NCBI RefSeq assembly: GCF_900566075.1
Contig: NZ_UPHU01000001.1
Coordinates: forward strand, 5,766,325-5,830,324
Origin: Mycobacterium pseudokansasii
GTDB lineage: Bacteria; Actinomycetota; Actinomycetes; Mycobacteriales; Mycobacteriaceae
DNA: 64,000 nt
Direction of reading: 5' to 3'
Part shown: one piece after another, positions 50,304 through 63,957 of the stretch
How the letters are laid out: each line of letters starts with the position of its first letter
Position numbering within the stretch: the stretch's first letter is position 1
Notes under the pieces: model-generated
Database searches by the model: none
Seen by the model: only the letters and a program-made list of their open reading frames with translations
Told to the model about the DNA's origin: nothing
Translations under genes and position numbers: made by a program

Positions 50304-51500
50304 ATGGATTTCGCGTGGTTGCCACCGGAGATCAATTCGGCGCGGATTTTTGCTGGTGCTGGGGCGGGGCCGTTGTTTGCGGCGGCGTCGGCGTGGGAGG
50401 CGTTGGCTGCGGAGTTGGCGGGGTCGGCGTCGTCGTTTGATGCGGTGATTGCGGGGTTGACGGGTGGGCCGTGGGCGGGTCCGGCGTCGGTGTCGATGGC
50501 GGCGGCGGCGGCGCCGTATGTGGGGTGGTTGAGCGCGGCGGCGGCGCAGGCGGAGACGGCGGCGGCGTCGGCGGTGGCGGCGGCGACGGCGTTTGAGTCG
50601 GCGGTGGCGGCGACGGTGCATCCGGCGGCGGTGGCGGCGAATCGGGTGTTGTTGGGGGCGTTGGTGGCGACCAATTTCTTGGGTCAGAACACGCCGGCGA
50701 TTGCGGCCACTGAGTTCGATTATGTGGAGATGTGGGCTCAGGACGTGGGGGCGATGGTGGGCTATGACGCGGGGGCGGGGGCGGCGGCTGCGGAGTTGAT
50801 GCCCTTTGGTGTGCCGCCGTTGGATTTGGCGGGGTTGGCCTCGCAGCTGGGTGGGCAGCTGGGTGCGCAGGCGGCGGGGTTGGCGGCGACGGCGACGGCG
50901 GCGGTGTCGCCGGCGTTGCAGGGTGCGCTGGCGGGGGTTCCGGGGGTGGTGGCGGGGGCGCAGTCGTTGGCCTCGTCGCTGCCGTTGTCGTCGGTGATGC
51001 AGGTGGCGCAGGTTGCGGCGCAGCCCGCCAGCATGATGCTCGGGCCGCTGATGCAGTTGGGCAGCACGGCCAATGCGGGTACCGCGGGGTTGGCCGGGGC
51101 AACGGCGTGGGAGGGTCTGGCTGATGCGCCGAAGTTTGTCGGTGATGTCAATCCGATGAAGGGCCTCGGCGGCGGCGCGGGGGTGGGTGCCGGTATCGGC
51201 GCGGACTTGGGTAAGGCGCGGTTGGTGGGGGCGATGTCGGTGCCGCCGACGTGGGAGGGGTCGATGCCCAAGGGGTTGTCGAGTGCGGCGATGGCGGGGC
51301 TGGGCGGGGTGCCCACGGCGGCGGAGCTGGCGGCGGCTGCCGGCGGGGCCGGCACCGGCGGAATGCCGATGATGCCGATGCCGATGGGTGCCGGTGGTGC
51401 CGGGGCGGGGATGCCCGGCGGGATGATGGGTCGCGGGGGGGCTAATCCTCATGTGGTGCAGGCGCGCCCGAGTGTGATCCCGCGCACCGGGATCGGGTAG
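50304..51500 (+). CDS. PPE-SVP family protein with unusual codon use
   Basis: A 398-residue PPE protein ([22 protein letters not shown]; WxG turn [15 protein letters not shown] motif GAMSVPPTW; Gly/Met-rich end [14 protein letters not shown]). The first 900 bases use TTG for Leu, GCG for Ala, GTG for Val and GGG for Gly far more than the CTG/GCC/GTC/GGC of its neighbours, making the coding strand strikingly G-rich. There is no PE partner. It is absent between Rv3629c and Rv3630 in H37Rv, so it was gained here or lost there; PPE recombination is a likely source. Confidence 0.92.
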   Translation: MDFAWLPPEINSARIFAGAGAGPLFAAASAWEALAAELAGSASSFDAVIAGLTGGPWAGPASVSMAAAAAPYVGWLSAAAAQAETAAASAVAAATAFESAVAATVHPAAVAANRVLLGALVATNFLGQNTPAIAATEFDYVEMWAQDVGAMVGYDAGAGAAAAELMPFGVPPLDLAGLASQLGGQLGAQAAGLAATATAAVSPALQGALAGVPGVVAGAQSLASSLPLSSVMQVAQVAAQPASMMLGPLMQLGSTANAGTAGLAGATAWEGLADAPKFVGDVNPMKGLGGGAGVGAGIGADLGKARLVGAMSVPPTWEGSMPKGLSSAAMAGLGGVPTAAELAAAAGGAGTGGMPMMPMPMGAGGAGAGMPGGMMGRGGANPHVVQARPSVIPRTGIG

Positions 51501-51550
51501 GGCCGGGCTTAACCAGCCTCACGAACGCGGGCGGCCGGCCCGCCTAGTAT

Positions 51551-52855
51551 GTGCGAACGTGGCACGCATCGGGTCGGTTGGCCGTTAATGCGGCCACGGT
51601 GACGGAAATCGGCGGTACTGCGGGTACAGCCTCTGGGGGACCGATCACCCGCGGCAGCGTCGCGCGGGTCGGCATAGCCACCGCCGTCACCGGGCTGTGC
51701 GGCTACGCGGTGATCTACTTGGCTGCCCGCAATCTCGCGCCGAGCGGCTTCTCGGTCTTCGGGGTGTTTTGGGGCGCTTTCGGGCTGGTCACCGGGGCTG
51801 CCTTCGGGTTGCTGCAGGAAACCACCCGGGAAGTCCGGTCGATGCAGTACCTGGACGTATTGCCGGACGGCGGTCGTATTCATCCGCTGCGGGCCGCAGC
51901 ACTGGTCGGCGTCGCCGCAGCCGTCGTCATCGCCGGGAGCGCGCCGCTGTGGAGCGGGCGGATGTTCGTCGAGGAGCGGTGGCTGTCGGTGGGACTGCTC
52001 AGCGTCGGGCTGGCCGGATTCTGCCTGCACGCCACGCTGATGGGCATGCTCGCCGGGATGAACCGGTGGACCCAGTACGGGGCGTTGATGGTGACCGACG
52101 CGGTCATCCGGGTTGTGGTGGCCACGAGCACGTTCGTCGTCGGATGGGGCCTGGCCGGCTTCTTGTGGGCTACCGTCGCCGGCTCGGTGGCCTGGATGAT
52201 CATGCTGGCGGCGTCACCCACCACCCGCGGTACCGCACGCCTGCTCACACCCGGCAGCACCGCCACGTTCCTGCGCGGCGCGGCTCATTCGATCACCGCG
52301 GCCGGTGCCGGCGCGATTCTGGTGATGGGTTTTCCGGTGCTGCTGAAGCTGACCTCCGACGAGCTGGGCGCCCGGGGCGGCGTCGTCATCTTGGCGGTGA
52401 CGTTGACCCGGGCCCCGCTGCTGGTGCCGCTGACGGCCATGCAGGGAAATCTCATCGCCCATTTCGTCGACGAAAGCACTCACCGGATTCGCGCGCTGCT
52501 GTCTCCGGCGGCGGTGATCGGCGGTATTGGCGCGGTCGGGGTGCTGGCGGCCGGCGTGGTCGGCCCGTGGCTGCTGCGCGCCCTGTTCGGGCCGCAATAC
52601 CAGGCAAGCGGCGCGCTGCTGGCCTGGCTGTCGGCCGCCGCGGTGGCGATCGCCATGCTGACGCTCACCGGTGCCGCGGCGGTGGCGGCCGCGCTGCACC
52701 GGGCGTATTCCCTGGGCTGGGTCGGCGCGACGGCGGCCTCGGGCTTGCTGCTGTTGTTGCCGCTGCCGCTGGAGACCCGCACGGTCGTGGCGCTGTTGTG
52801 CGGCCCGCTGATGGGCATCGGCGTTCATCTGGCGGCGTTGGCGCGTAGCCGATGA
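51551..52855 (+). CDS. polytopic membrane protein, polysaccharide flippase-like (Rv3630-like)
   Basis: A 434-residue protein with about 12-14 membrane helices, starting after a short polar N-terminus (SVARVGIATAVTGLCGYAVIYLAARNLAPSGFSVFGVFWGAFGLVTGAAFGLLQE). The layout resembles the MATE/MOP flippases for polysaccharide export. The next two genes encode a GT2 enzyme and a DUF2304 protein, so it may move a lipid-linked sugar. Start codon uncertain: GTG 51551 gives a length like Rv3630, GTG 51599 is possible. Confidence 0.85.
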   Translation: MRTWHASGRLAVNAATVTEIGGTAGTASGGPITRGSVARVGIATAVTGLCGYAVIYLAARNLAPSGFSVFGVFWGAFGLVTGAAFGLLQETTREVRSMQYLDVLPDGGRIHPLRAAALVGVAAAVVIAGSAPLWSGRMFVEERWLSVGLLSVGLAGFCLHATLMGMLAGMNRWTQYGALMVTDAVIRVVVATSTFVVGWGLAGFLWATVAGSVAWMIMLAASPTTRGTARLLTPGSTATFLRGAAHSITAAGAGAILVMGFPVLLKLTSDELGARGGVVILAVTLTRAPLLVPLTAMQGNLIAHFVDESTHRIRALLSPAAVIGGIGAVGVLAAGVVGPWLLRALFGPQYQASGALLAWLSAAAVAIAMLTLTGAAAVAAALHRAYSLGWVGATAASGLLLLLPLPLETRTVVALLCGPLMGIGVHLAALARSR

Positions 52856-52889
52856 TCGGTGCAGGCCCAACGTGTAACTTGTGACTTAA

Positions 52890-53585
52890 ATGACCTCGCA
52901 TTACTCCGACGTCTGGATCGTCATCCCCGCCTTCAACGAAGCCGCTGTGATCGGCGACGTAATTGCCGACGTGCGGTCAGTCTTCGACCACGTCGTCTGC
53001 GTGGACGACGGCAGCACCGACGGCACCGGTGACATCGCCCTGAGGGCCGGCGCCCACCTGGTGCGCCATCCGGTCAACCTGGGCCAGGGCGCGGCCATCC
53101 AGACCGGCGTCGAGTACGCCCGCAGCCAGCCCGGTGCTCAGGTGTTCGCCACGTTCGACGCCGACGGTCAGCACCGCGTCAAGGACGTGGCCGCCATGAT
53201 CGACCGGCTGTCCGCCGCTGACGTGGACGTGGTGATCGGGACCCGGTTCGGCGGCTCCGTCACCAACCGTCCACCGCTGCTGAAGCGACTCGTGCTGCAG
53301 ACCGCGGCGCGGTTGAGCCGACGAGGACGCCGCCTCGGCCTGACCGATACCAACAACGGACTGCGGGTGTTCAACAAGACGGTGGCCGACGGCCTGAACT
53401 TCACCATGAGCGGCATGAGCCACGCCACCGAGTTCATCATGTTGATCGCCGAAAACCATTGGCGGGTAGCCGAAGAACCCGTCGAGGTGCTCTATACCGA
53501 GTATTCGAAGTCCAAGGGCCAGCCGCTGCTCAACGGCGTCAACATCATTTTCGACGGGTTCTTGCGAGGAAGGATACGGCGTTGA
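52890..53585 (+). CDS. GT2 glycosyltransferase, polyprenyl-phosphate mannosyl/glucosyl type (Rv3631-like)
   Basis: A 231-residue GT-A fold enzyme: VWIVIPAFNEAAVIGDVI, VVCVDDGSTDGTGDIAL, the DXD-type FATFDADGQHRVKDV, and DTNNGLRVFNK. The closest activity class transfers a sugar from a nucleotide to polyprenyl phosphate. It has no membrane anchor of its own; the next gene (DUF2304) overlaps its stop and probably provides one. Donor sugar not determinable. Confidence 0.92.
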   Translation: MTSHYSDVWIVIPAFNEAAVIGDVIADVRSVFDHVVCVDDGSTDGTGDIALRAGAHLVRHPVNLGQGAAIQTGVEYARSQPGAQVFATFDADGQHRVKDVAAMIDRLSAADVDVVIGTRFGGSVTNRPPLLKRLVLQTAARLSRRGRRLGLTDTNNGLRVFNKTVADGLNFTMSGMSHATEFIMLIAENHWRVAEEPVEVLYTEYSKSKGQPLLNGVNIIFDGFLRGRIRR

Positions 53586-53920
53586 ACTGGATCCAGGTGT
53601 TGCTGATCGGGTCGATCGTCGTCCTGCTGGTGTATCTGCTGCGGTCGCGCCGCAGCGCGCGCTCGCGGGCGTGGGTCAAGGTGGGGTACGTGTTGTTCGT
53701 GCTGGGCGGCGTCTACGCGGTGCTGCGGCCGGACGACACCACGGTGGTCGCACACTGGTTCGGGGTGCGCCGCGGCACCGACCTGATGCTCTACGCGCTG
53801 ATCATGGCGTTCAGTTTCACCACCCTGAGCACCTACATGCGGTTCAAGGACCTGGAGTTGCGCTACGCACGGTTGGCCCGGGCGGTCGCGCTCGAGGGCG
53901 CTCAAGCGCCGCAGGCATGA
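53582..53920 (+). CDS. DUF2304 membrane protein (Rv3632-like)
   Basis: A 112-residue protein with three transmembrane helices (WIQVLLIGSIVVLLVYLL, VGYVLFVLGGVYAVL, LMLYALIMAFSFTTLSTYM) and a charged C-terminal helix. The TTG start overlaps the TGA of the glycosyltransferase gene by two bases, giving tight coupling. In M. tuberculosis this gene type is reported to support synthesis of polyprenyl-linked sugars by the neighbouring transferase. Confidence 0.9.
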   Translation: MNWIQVLLIGSIVVLLVYLLRSRRSARSRAWVKVGYVLFVLGGVYAVLRPDDTTVVAHWFGVRRGTDLMLYALIMAFSFTTLSTYMRFKDLELRYARLARAVALEGAQAPQA

Positions 53921-54142
53921 CTGCAACGCAGCACCGGCGGGTTCAATTCGGCGGGTTCGGCTTTACGTAACGGCCTCGTCAATTCGTCGGCGTCGCCGCC
54001 CTGCTGGGTGTACATTGCGGCTCAAGTCCAGGTGTTTCGCGGGCTCTCCGACTTCGTCCTGAAGTCACCGGGAGTTGCCGGCGTTCGCCCCTGATGTTGC
54101 CCGGCGCAGGTGCACCATGGGCACGGGGAGAAGGTGCACTGA

Positions 54143-57061
54143 ATGTCAGTCGAGTTCTGTTTGCTCGGCGACGTCGCGGTGCACGTCGACGGGCAGCGGC
54201 TCGACATCGGTCACGCGAGGCAGCGGTGCGTACTGGTCGCGTTGCTGGCCGACGTCAATCACCCCATTGCGGTGGACCACCTGGTTGATCACGTCTGGTC
54301 GGATCATCCGCCGCACCACGCTCGAAACTCGTTGGCCGGATACGTGTCTCGACTGCGGAATCTGTTCTCGGACACCCAGGGTGTGGCGCTTGCCCGCGAG
54401 CCGGGCGGATATGTGCTGAGCGCCGACCCAATGTCGGTGGACCTGCATCGGTTCCGGCATGTGGTACGTCAAGCCCGGGGCTGCCAGGAGCCGCCGCAAG
54501 CCGCAGACCTGTTCGAACGCGCCCTGGGCATCTGGCGTGGCGAGCCGTTTCCCGCGCTCGACACACCATGGATCAACAACCTGCGCAGCACTCTGCTGAG
54601 CGAGCGGCTGGCCGTGGTGCTGGACCGCAACGACGTCGCACTCCGCGTCGGACGCCACAGCGAGGTGCTGGTGGAACTCACCGCGGCGCATGCCGCTCAT
54701 CCGCTCGATGAACGCCTGGCCGGACAGCTGATGCTGGCCCAGTACCGCAGTGGCCGACAGGCGGATGCGCTGGACACCTACCGACAGATGCGGCAGCGAC
54801 TTGCCGACGAGCTGGGCGTGGATCCCGGCGCGTCGCTGGACCAGGTGCATCAGCAAATTCTTTCCGGCGACGAGCAACCGCCGGGCCGCGCGCCGACGCC
54901 CCACCTGGTGGTGCCGGATCGGCCGCATTCGGCGCTGCTGCGACGAGCGACCAGCTTCGTGGGCCACAAACACGAAGTGGCGCGCGTGATCGAGTCGCTG
55001 GCCGAAGGCCCGCTGGTGACGTTGACCGGAGTCGGCGGTGTCGGCAAGACTCGGCTTGCGTTGGAGGTCGCGCGGCGCGAGCAAGACCGTTTCAGTGAGG
55101 GTGTAGCCATCTGCGAACTGGCGCCGCTCGAACATGGCGCAGCGGTCAGCCACACCATTGCGACAGCCTTGCATCTGCAGCAACAGCAGGGGTTGGGCAT
55201 CGAAGAATCGGTGATCGAATACCTGCGCGCCCGCGAAGTACTTCTGGTCGCCGACAACTGCGAGCATGTCGTGGAAGCGGTCGCCAAACTGCTGACGCGG
55301 ATCATCCAGCACTGCCCGAAAGTGTCGGTGCTGGCCACCAGTCGCCAACCACTTGCGATCGACGGCGAGCGGATTGTGGTCGTCCCACCGTTGACCGTCG
55401 AGGACGCCACCCACTTGTTTGCCGACAGAGCCCGAGCGGGCCGGCCGGATTTTCATCTGCAAGATCAGCCGGAAGGCGCGGTGGCGGAGATCTGCCGGCT
55501 GGTGGATTGTCTACCGCTGGCAGTGGAGCTGGCGGCGGCCCGCATGCGGATGATGAGCAGCACCGACGTCATACGGCGTCTGGACACCCTTGGTGTGTTG
55601 CGCGGCGGCGCGCGGGGTAGCCTGCCGCGCCAGCAAAGCATGTCCGCCGCGATCGACTGGTCGTATCAGCTACTCACCCAGGCTGAACAAACGCTGTTTG
55701 TGCGGCTCTCCGTCTTCGCCGGGAGCTTCGACCTGGATGCCGCGCACGGCGTGTGCGGCTTCGACGGCGACGTCGCAGAGGACACGCTAGACCTACTCGC
55801 CGGTCTGGTCGACAAGTCGATGGTGGTGGTGCGCAGCGTCACCGACCGGACTCGCTACGGCATCCTGGAAACCCTTCGGGCCTTCGGCCGCGAGCACCTG
55901 CGCGAGGCCGGACTCACCGATACATATGCCGCCCGACATGCGGCTTACTACACCGAACTGGCCGAGCGCGCCGCAACCGGACTGCACGATAGCCAGGAGC
56001 AAGAGTGGGTCGAGCGGATGATGCCGGACTACGACAACCTTCGCGCCGCGTTCGAGCGCGCGATGGCCGACACCGACACCGACCTTGCCCTTCGTCTGGT
56101 AGCGGCATTACCCGAGCTTCTCGGGCTGCGCATTGGCTACGAAATGGCCGAGTGGGCCGAACGCCTGATCACGGTCACCCAACCCGAGCATCCGTTGTTC
56201 GCCACGGCCGTCGGGGTGGCGGCACGCGGCGCCTGGGCCCACGGCGACTATGCCCATGCGCGGTCGCTGGCCGAGCTCGCCCGGGGGCGGACGCCCGGCC
56301 CCGGTACCGCACGGGTGGCCTACCCGGGAGATGTGCTCGCCGACGTCATCTTCTTTGAGGGCGATTCGCAGTGGGCCCTGGATTACTGGGAAGGCGAGGT
56401 GACCCACGCCCGCGCTGATGCCGACCCGATCCGGCTGGTGTGGACGCTGTACGAGGTTGCGATCTGTTCGGGCGCGCTGGGCAAACCGGACTACGGCCTG
56501 CCCGCCGCGCAGGAGGCGGTGACGCTAGCCGACAGCACCGGCAACCCGACAGCACGGTCGATGGCCTACTTTGCCCATGGCTACCTGCTCAAGAGGTCGG
56601 AGCCGGCGCGCGCGACGGCCCTCTTCGACCAGGCGGCGCAGCTGGCCGCGGCGGTGCAGAACTTCTGGCATAGCGGCACCGCATTGATGTCGGCCGCAGC
56701 GACCCGCGCCGTACACGGTGATCCCATCGAGGCGGCGCGGATGTTCATCGAGGTGCTCGACCACTGGGACCGGGTCGGTGACTGGTTCGAGCAAGGGGCG
56801 GCGCTGCGGTACATCACCCGGTTGTTGGTCCGTTTGGGCGCCGACGATGATGCCGCCTTCCTCCACTGCGCGTTTGTCAGGGCGGGCATGCCGTCGCCGT
56901 TGCGCGAAGAACAATTGGAGATTCTGGTCGACCGTTTGGGCGCGAATCGATTCGAGGCACACCGGGTCTCAGTCGGCGACAGCGCCGCGATGGTGGCTCG
57001 GGCCCGGTCGAGCCTGCACCGGTTCGTCACTCCCCCGGCATTATGCGCTGACCAGCGCTAA
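54143..57061 (+). CDS. SARP/AfsR-type transcriptional regulator with NTPase and TPR-like region
   Basis: A 972-residue regulator. Residues 1-95 form the OmpR-like winged helix of SARPs (FCLLGDVAVHVDGQRLDIGHARQRCVLVALL). The bacterial activator domain (about 96-245) ends in ADELGVDPGASLDQVHQQIL. An NB-ARC-like NTPase follows with P-loop GVGGVGKTRL near 296-304 and Walker B LLVADNCEH, then a long helical TPR-like region to the end. AfsR relatives activate secondary-metabolite or stress genes. It sits between the GT operon and a PE_PGRS; targets unknown. No similar gene is at this site in H37Rv, which has Rv3633. Confidence 0.9.
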   Translation: MSVEFCLLGDVAVHVDGQRLDIGHARQRCVLVALLADVNHPIAVDHLVDHVWSDHPPHHARNSLAGYVSRLRNLFSDTQGVALAREPGGYVLSADPMSVDLHRFRHVVRQARGCQEPPQAADLFERALGIWRGEPFPALDTPWINNLRSTLLSERLAVVLDRNDVALRVGRHSEVLVELTAAHAAHPLDERLAGQLMLAQYRSGRQADALDTYRQMRQRLADELGVDPGASLDQVHQQILSGDEQPPGRAPTPHLVVPDRPHSALLRRATSFVGHKHEVARVIESLAEGPLVTLTGVGGVGKTRLALEVARREQDRFSEGVAICELAPLEHGAAVSHTIATALHLQQQQGLGIEESVIEYLRAREVLLVADNCEHVVEAVAKLLTRIIQHCPKVSVLATSRQPLAIDGERIVVVPPLTVEDATHLFADRARAGRPDFHLQDQPEGAVAEICRLVDCLPLAVELAAARMRMMSSTDVIRRLDTLGVLRGGARGSLPRQQSMSAAIDWSYQLLTQAEQTLFVRLSVFAGSFDLDAAHGVCGFDGDVAEDTLDLLAGLVDKSMVVVRSVTDRTRYGILETLRAFGREHLREAGLTDTYAARHAAYYTELAERAATGLHDSQEQEWVERMMPDYDNLRAAFERAMADTDTDLALRLVAALPELLGLRIGYEMAEWAERLITVTQPEHPLFATAVGVAARGAWAHGDYAHARSLAELARGRTPGPGTARVAYPGDVLADVIFFEGDSQWALDYWEGEVTHARADADPIRLVWTLYEVAICSGALGKPDYGLPAAQEAVTLADSTGNPTARSMAYFAHGYLLKRSEPARATALFDQAAQLAAAVQNFWHSGTALMSAAATRAVHGDPIEAARMFIEVLDHWDRVGDWFEQGAALRYITRLLVRLGADDDAAFLHCAFVRAGMPSPLREEQLEILVDRLGANRFEAHRVSVGDSAAMVARARSSLHRFVTPPALCADQR

Positions 57062-57179
57062 ACGGTCCGCACTAGCGCATTTCATGATTCGTCAAGACCT
57101 GCCGCACACCCTCCAGGCACCCTAGGGCCAGCAACTGGCGCCCGCGCGCGACGAATGCCGGCATCGCCGAGGAGGACCC

Positions 57180-59642
57180 ATGTCGTTTGTCATCGCCGCA
57201 CCGGACGTGGTGGCAGCCGCAGCCGGTGATCTGTCGAAGATCGGCTCCGCCTTAGCCCAGGCGAATGCCGCGGCCGCGGGCCCGACATTATCGCTGTTGG
57301 CCCCCGCTGTCGATGAGGTGTCGACGGCGCTGGCCGCGTTGTTCGGTGACCACGCTGCGACATACCAGGCCTTCAGCGCTGAGGCGGCGGCATTTCACGA
57401 CCAGTTTGTGCGCACCCTGCAGGCCAGCGCCAGCGCCTATGCGGCCACCGATGCCGCCAGTGCCGGGCAGCAGCTGCTCAATGCCATCAACGCGCCCAGC
57501 ATGGCGCTGTTCGGGCGACCGCTGATCGGCAACGGAGCCGACGGCGCGCCGGGCACCGGTCAAAACGGCGGCGACGGGGGTTTGCTGTTCGGCAACGGTG
57601 GCAACGGCGGGTCCGGCGGGACTGTCATCCTCAATGCGCAGACGCGTGGCGTGCCCGGCGGAAACGGCGGGTCCGCCGGGCTGATCGGCAATGGCGGACG
57701 CGGCGGAGTCGGTGGAGTCGGCCAGCGGAGTGGCGCCGGCGGCAATGGTGGAAATGGCGGGCTATTGTTCGGCCATGGCGGCGCCGGCGGGCCGGGTGGA
57801 CAGGCCGCCAACATTGGCGGAGCTGGGGGCAACGGCGGCGCCGGCGGGCTGCTGTTCGGCAACGGCGGGGCCGGCGGCGCCGGCGCCATCGCCTCTGCCT
57901 TCAGTGGCAACGGCGGCAACGGTGGCGCTGCCGGTCTGATCGGCGACGGCGGGCCGGGGGGCGCCGGCGGGGTCGGCAGCCACTGGGGCGGCAACGGTGG
58001 TGTAGGCGGCGCCGCCGGCCTGATCGGCAACGGCGGGCACGGCGGAGCGGGCGGGTTCGCCCCCAACCGCGCCGGCTTCGGCGCTGACGGCGGAGCAGGC
58101 GGACTCTTTTTTGGCGATGGCGGCGACGGCGGTCACGGCGGCACCAGCAACGCCGGAACGGCGGGGGCGGGCGGTCACGGCGGCAGCGCCCGCGGGCTGT
58201 TCGGCGACGGCGGAGACGGCGGTGCCGGCGGGACCAGCTACCTCGATCCCTACCGCGGCGGCAATTGGGACAAGTTCGGCGGTGACGGCGGTAACGGCGG
58301 CGCCGCGGGCGTGTTCGGTAGGGGCGGCACCGGGGGTGCCGGCGGCGACGCCGTGGCCCGCGGCGGCGCCGGCGGCCACGGCGGCACCGGCGGGCAGCTA
58401 CTGGGCAATGGCGGAAACGGCGGACACGGCGGCGCCGGCGGTGTGGGCGAGATTCTCAAACCCGCTGACGGTGAAAACACCGACAGGTTCGGTGGAGCCG
58501 GCGGCAACGGCGGAGCCGCTGGCCTGCTCGGCAACGGTGGCACCGGCGGCGCTGGAGGCGATGGGCCGGCACGCGGCGGCGCCGGCGGCCACGGCGGCAG
58601 CGGCGGGCAGCTGCTGGGCAACGGCGGCGACGGCGGCCACGGCGGCGCCGGCGGTACCAGGGACATCCCCAACCCCGCAGGTGAAAACACCGACAGGTTC
58701 GGTGGAGCCGGCGGCAACGGCGGAGCCGCTGGCCTGCTCGGCAACGGTGGCGCCGGCGGCGACGGTGGCGTCGGCGGCGCCGGAAGCAATGGACCCGCAC
58801 GCGGCGGCGACGGCGGCCACGGCGGCAGCGGCGGGCAGCTGCTGGGCAACGGCGGCGACGGCGGCCACGGCGGCGCCGGCGCTACCAGGGACATCGTCCT
58901 CCCCGCTCAAGGTGAGAACACCGACAAGTTCGGCGGAGCCGGCGGCAACGGCGGAGCCGCTGGCCTGCTCGGCAACGGTGGTGCGGGCGGCGCCGGCGGC
59001 AGCGGACTTAAGCGCGGCGGCGACGGCGGTGCTGGTGGCTCCGGCGGGAGCTTCGCCGGCAACGCCGGCGGCGGCGGAGCCGGCGGCATCGCCACCGAGG
59101 GAGTAGCCGGCGCGGGCGGCGCGGGCGGCAGCGCTGCCGGGTGGTTCGGTCAGGGTGGGGCCGGCGGGGCCGGGGGTGACATCCGCAGCAGCAGGATCGT
59201 ACCCACCAGCGCGGGTAGGGGCGGTGACGGCGGTGCCGGCGGGCTGCTGGCCGGCAGCGGTGGCGCCGGCGGGCATGGCGGTGCCTCCAACGGCGGAACA
59301 GGCGGCGACGGAGGTAACGGCGGCCACGCGCGGGGACTGTTCGGCGACGGTGGCGCCGGCGGTTACGCCGGATTCGGGCAGCTCCAGGGCCGCGGTGGCG
59401 ACGGCGGCAACGCTGGGTTGTTGATCGGTAACGGCGGCAACGGTGGATGGGGGGCTGCCGGCACGAGGACAATTCGCGGCAGCAGCGGCGGCGACGGCGG
59501 CAACGCCGGCATCCTGTTCGGCTTCGGCGGCAACGGCGGGGACGGTGGTCTCAGCGGCGGCCTGGCCGGCGGTGGCGAGGGTGGTACCGGCGGTCGCGGC
59601 GGGGCGATTGGGGCACCCGGCGCATCTGGCGCCCACGGGTAG
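57180..59642 (+). CDS. PE_PGRS family protein with 70-residue modules
   Basis: An 820-residue protein: PE domain 1-95, a [19 protein letters not shown] linker carrying the outer-membrane-like GRPLI motif, then PGRS made of GGxGGx units. In the middle (about 58263-59060) a long module ([22 protein letters not shown] ... [20 protein letters not shown]) is repeated four times. The ATG has GGAGGA upstream. It is absent from the Rv3632-galE1 junction of H37Rv. Surface location is expected from family knowledge. Confidence 0.95.
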   Translation: MSFVIAAPDVVAAAAGDLSKIGSALAQANAAAAGPTLSLLAPAVDEVSTALAALFGDHAATYQAFSAEAAAFHDQFVRTLQASASAYAATDAASAGQQLLNAINAPSMALFGRPLIGNGADGAPGTGQNGGDGGLLFGNGGNGGSGGTVILNAQTRGVPGGNGGSAGLIGNGGRGGVGGVGQRSGAGGNGGNGGLLFGHGGAGGPGGQAANIGGAGGNGGAGGLLFGNGGAGGAGAIASAFSGNGGNGGAAGLIGDGGPGGAGGVGSHWGGNGGVGGAAGLIGNGGHGGAGGFAPNRAGFGADGGAGGLFFGDGGDGGHGGTSNAGTAGAGGHGGSARGLFGDGGDGGAGGTSYLDPYRGGNWDKFGGDGGNGGAAGVFGRGGTGGAGGDAVARGGAGGHGGTGGQLLGNGGNGGHGGAGGVGEILKPADGENTDRFGGAGGNGGAAGLLGNGGTGGAGGDGPARGGAGGHGGSGGQLLGNGGDGGHGGAGGTRDIPNPAGENTDRFGGAGGNGGAAGLLGNGGAGGDGGVGGAGSNGPARGGDGGHGGSGGQLLGNGGDGGHGGAGATRDIVLPAQGENTDKFGGAGGNGGAAGLLGNGGAGGAGGSGLKRGGDGGAGGSGGSFAGNAGGGGAGGIATEGVAGAGGAGGSAAGWFGQGGAGGAGGDIRSSRIVPTSAGRGGDGGAGGLLAGSGGAGGHGGASNGGTGGDGGNGGHARGLFGDGGAGGYAGFGQLQGRGGDGGNAGLLIGNGGNGGWGAAGTRTIRGSSGGDGGNAGILFGFGGNGGDGGLSGGLAGGGEGGTGGRGGAIGAPGASGAHG
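58263..59060 (+). repeat. four in-frame modules of about 210 and 231 bp within PE_PGRS
   Basis: The marker GTGAAAACACCGACAGG occurs at 58471 and 58681 (period 210 bp) and as GTGAGAACACCGACAAG at 58912 (period 231 bp, with a 21-bp GGVGGAG-type insertion). An earlier, more diverged module starts near 58263 and the last fades after about 59020. Near-identity over long stretches points to recent unequal crossing-over. Confidence 0.85.
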
Positions 59643-59683
59643 CGCCAGGGCCGATGGGCAGTGGCCGGTAGCTAATCCCCGAA

Positions 59684-62390
<2,707 letters not shown>

Positions 62391-62486
62391 CCTAACCAGC
62401 GGCGATACGGCTTGTCGGCGCGATACAATTCACGCCATCGTGTGTGTCAACGGCGACTACCCGCCGTGGCCATCGGAGGTCGTCGG

Positions 62487-63881
62487 ATGTCTTTACTGAT
62501 CGCCGCGCCAGACATAATGGTTTCGGCCGCAACGGATTTAGCGAACATAGGTGCAGCAATTAGCGCGGCCAACTTTACGGCCGCGGCCCCGACCACCACC
62601 GTGCTGGCCGCCGCCGCGGATGAGGTGTCGACCGCTGTCGCGGCATTATTCACCTCCCACGCCCAGGCGTATCAGGCCCTCGGCATCCAAGCAGAGGCGT
62701 TTCACCAGCAGTTCTTGCAGGCACTCAACCTCGGCGCAGCGTCCTACGCGAGTGCCGAGGCCGCCAACGCCTCGCCCTTGCAGGAACTCCTCAATGTGGT
62801 CAACGCGCCCAGCCTTGCGCTTACCGGACGCCCCCTTTTCGGCAACGGCGCCAATGGCCCGCCGGGGACCGGGCAAGACGGCGCTCCCGGCGGGTGGTTG
62901 ATCGGCAGTGGCGGGGCCGGCGGGACGGGCGGCTTGAGCCACCCAGATGGCGGTAATGGTGGGGCCGCAGGGTTGTTCGGCAACGGCGGGGCCGGCGGCG
63001 CCGGTGCCAGGGCGTTCTCCGTCGCCGGTGGCAACGGCGGGGCGGGCGGCAGCGGCGGATTGTTCGGCAGCGGCGGGGCCGGCGGCGCTGGCGGATTTTC
63101 GGAGCTAGGCAATGGTGGCAGCGGCGGCGTCGGAGGAGCCGGTGGGCTGTTCGGCGTCGGCGGCGCTGGTGGCACCGGCGGCACCGGCGGAACTGACGGC
63201 GGAGCGGGCGGCGCCGGCGGAGCCTCCGGTGTGTTCGGCTTGGGAGGCAGCGGTGGCACCGGGGGCGCCGGAGGCAGCGGCAGCGGCGGGGCCGCCGGAA
63301 ACGGCGGCAACGCCACATTTATCGGTACCGGCGGGGTCGGAGGCATCGGGGGGGCCGGGGGCACCGGCGGTGACGGCGGCAACGGCGGTTGGGGCGGCAA
63401 CGGCGGGTATTTTGGCACCGGCGGGGCCGGCGGGACCGGCGGATCAGGCGGCGCCGGCGGGATGGGCGGCATCGGTGGCAATGGCGGCTTGCTCGTCGGC
63501 TCCGGCGGCGAAGGCGGCGCTGGCGGTATCGGCCGCGCTATCGGCGGAGGCGGCGGTGCCGGAGGAAACGCCGGCATCCTCGTCGGTTCTGGTGGCGACG
63601 GCGGCGCCGGTGGGTTCGGCAATATCGATGTGGGCGGAGACGGCGGGTTCGGCGGCCAAGGCGGGCTGATTGGCAACGGCGGGAACGGCGGCGCGGGCGG
63701 AGGAACGGCGGCGGCCATCCCTGTTACCGGCAGCAATGGCGGCCAGGGCGGTAACGCCAAGCTGATCGGCAACGGTGGTAACGGCGGCAACGCCGGATCC
63801 GGCGCACCCGGCGGCACCCCAGGCACCGGCGGCGACGGCGGGTTCCTGCTGGGCGAGAACGGGTTGAACGGGCTCACGTAG
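62487..63881 (+). CDS. PE_PGRS family protein
   Basis: A 464-residue protein. The PE domain ([30 protein letters not shown] ...) ends near 95, followed by the [19 protein letters not shown] linker and a PGRS region of GGxGGx units up to the short unique end [13 protein letters not shown]. The ATG follows GGAGGTCG. No PPE partner. It lies just before a tRNA-Thr gene. Confidence 0.94.
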   Translation: MSLLIAAPDIMVSAATDLANIGAAISAANFTAAAPTTTVLAAAADEVSTAVAALFTSHAQAYQALGIQAEAFHQQFLQALNLGAASYASAEAANASPLQELLNVVNAPSLALTGRPLFGNGANGPPGTGQDGAPGGWLIGSGGAGGTGGLSHPDGGNGGAAGLFGNGGAGGAGARAFSVAGGNGGAGGSGGLFGSGGAGGAGGFSELGNGGSGGVGGAGGLFGVGGAGGTGGTGGTDGGAGGAGGASGVFGLGGSGGTGGAGGSGSGGAAGNGGNATFIGTGGVGGIGGAGGTGGDGGNGGWGGNGGYFGTGGAGGTGGSGGAGGMGGIGGNGGLLVGSGGEGGAGGIGRAIGGGGGAGGNAGILVGSGGDGGAGGFGNIDVGGDGGFGGQGGLIGNGGNGGAGGGTAAAIPVTGSNGGQGGNAKLIGNGGNGGNAGSGAPGGTPGTGGDGGFLLGENGLNGLT

Positions 63882-63957
63882 CCGGCAGGTCTCGCATAAA
63901 GCGTCAACCGCGCCGGCGTTTCGCTGTACAACCACGCGCGCGCGTGAACAAATACGG

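Noticed and set aside
50070..51452. Minus-strand frame of 460 codons rich in Arg, His and Pro
   Set aside because: Antisense of the G-rich PPE gene; the composition is an artefact of its codon use.
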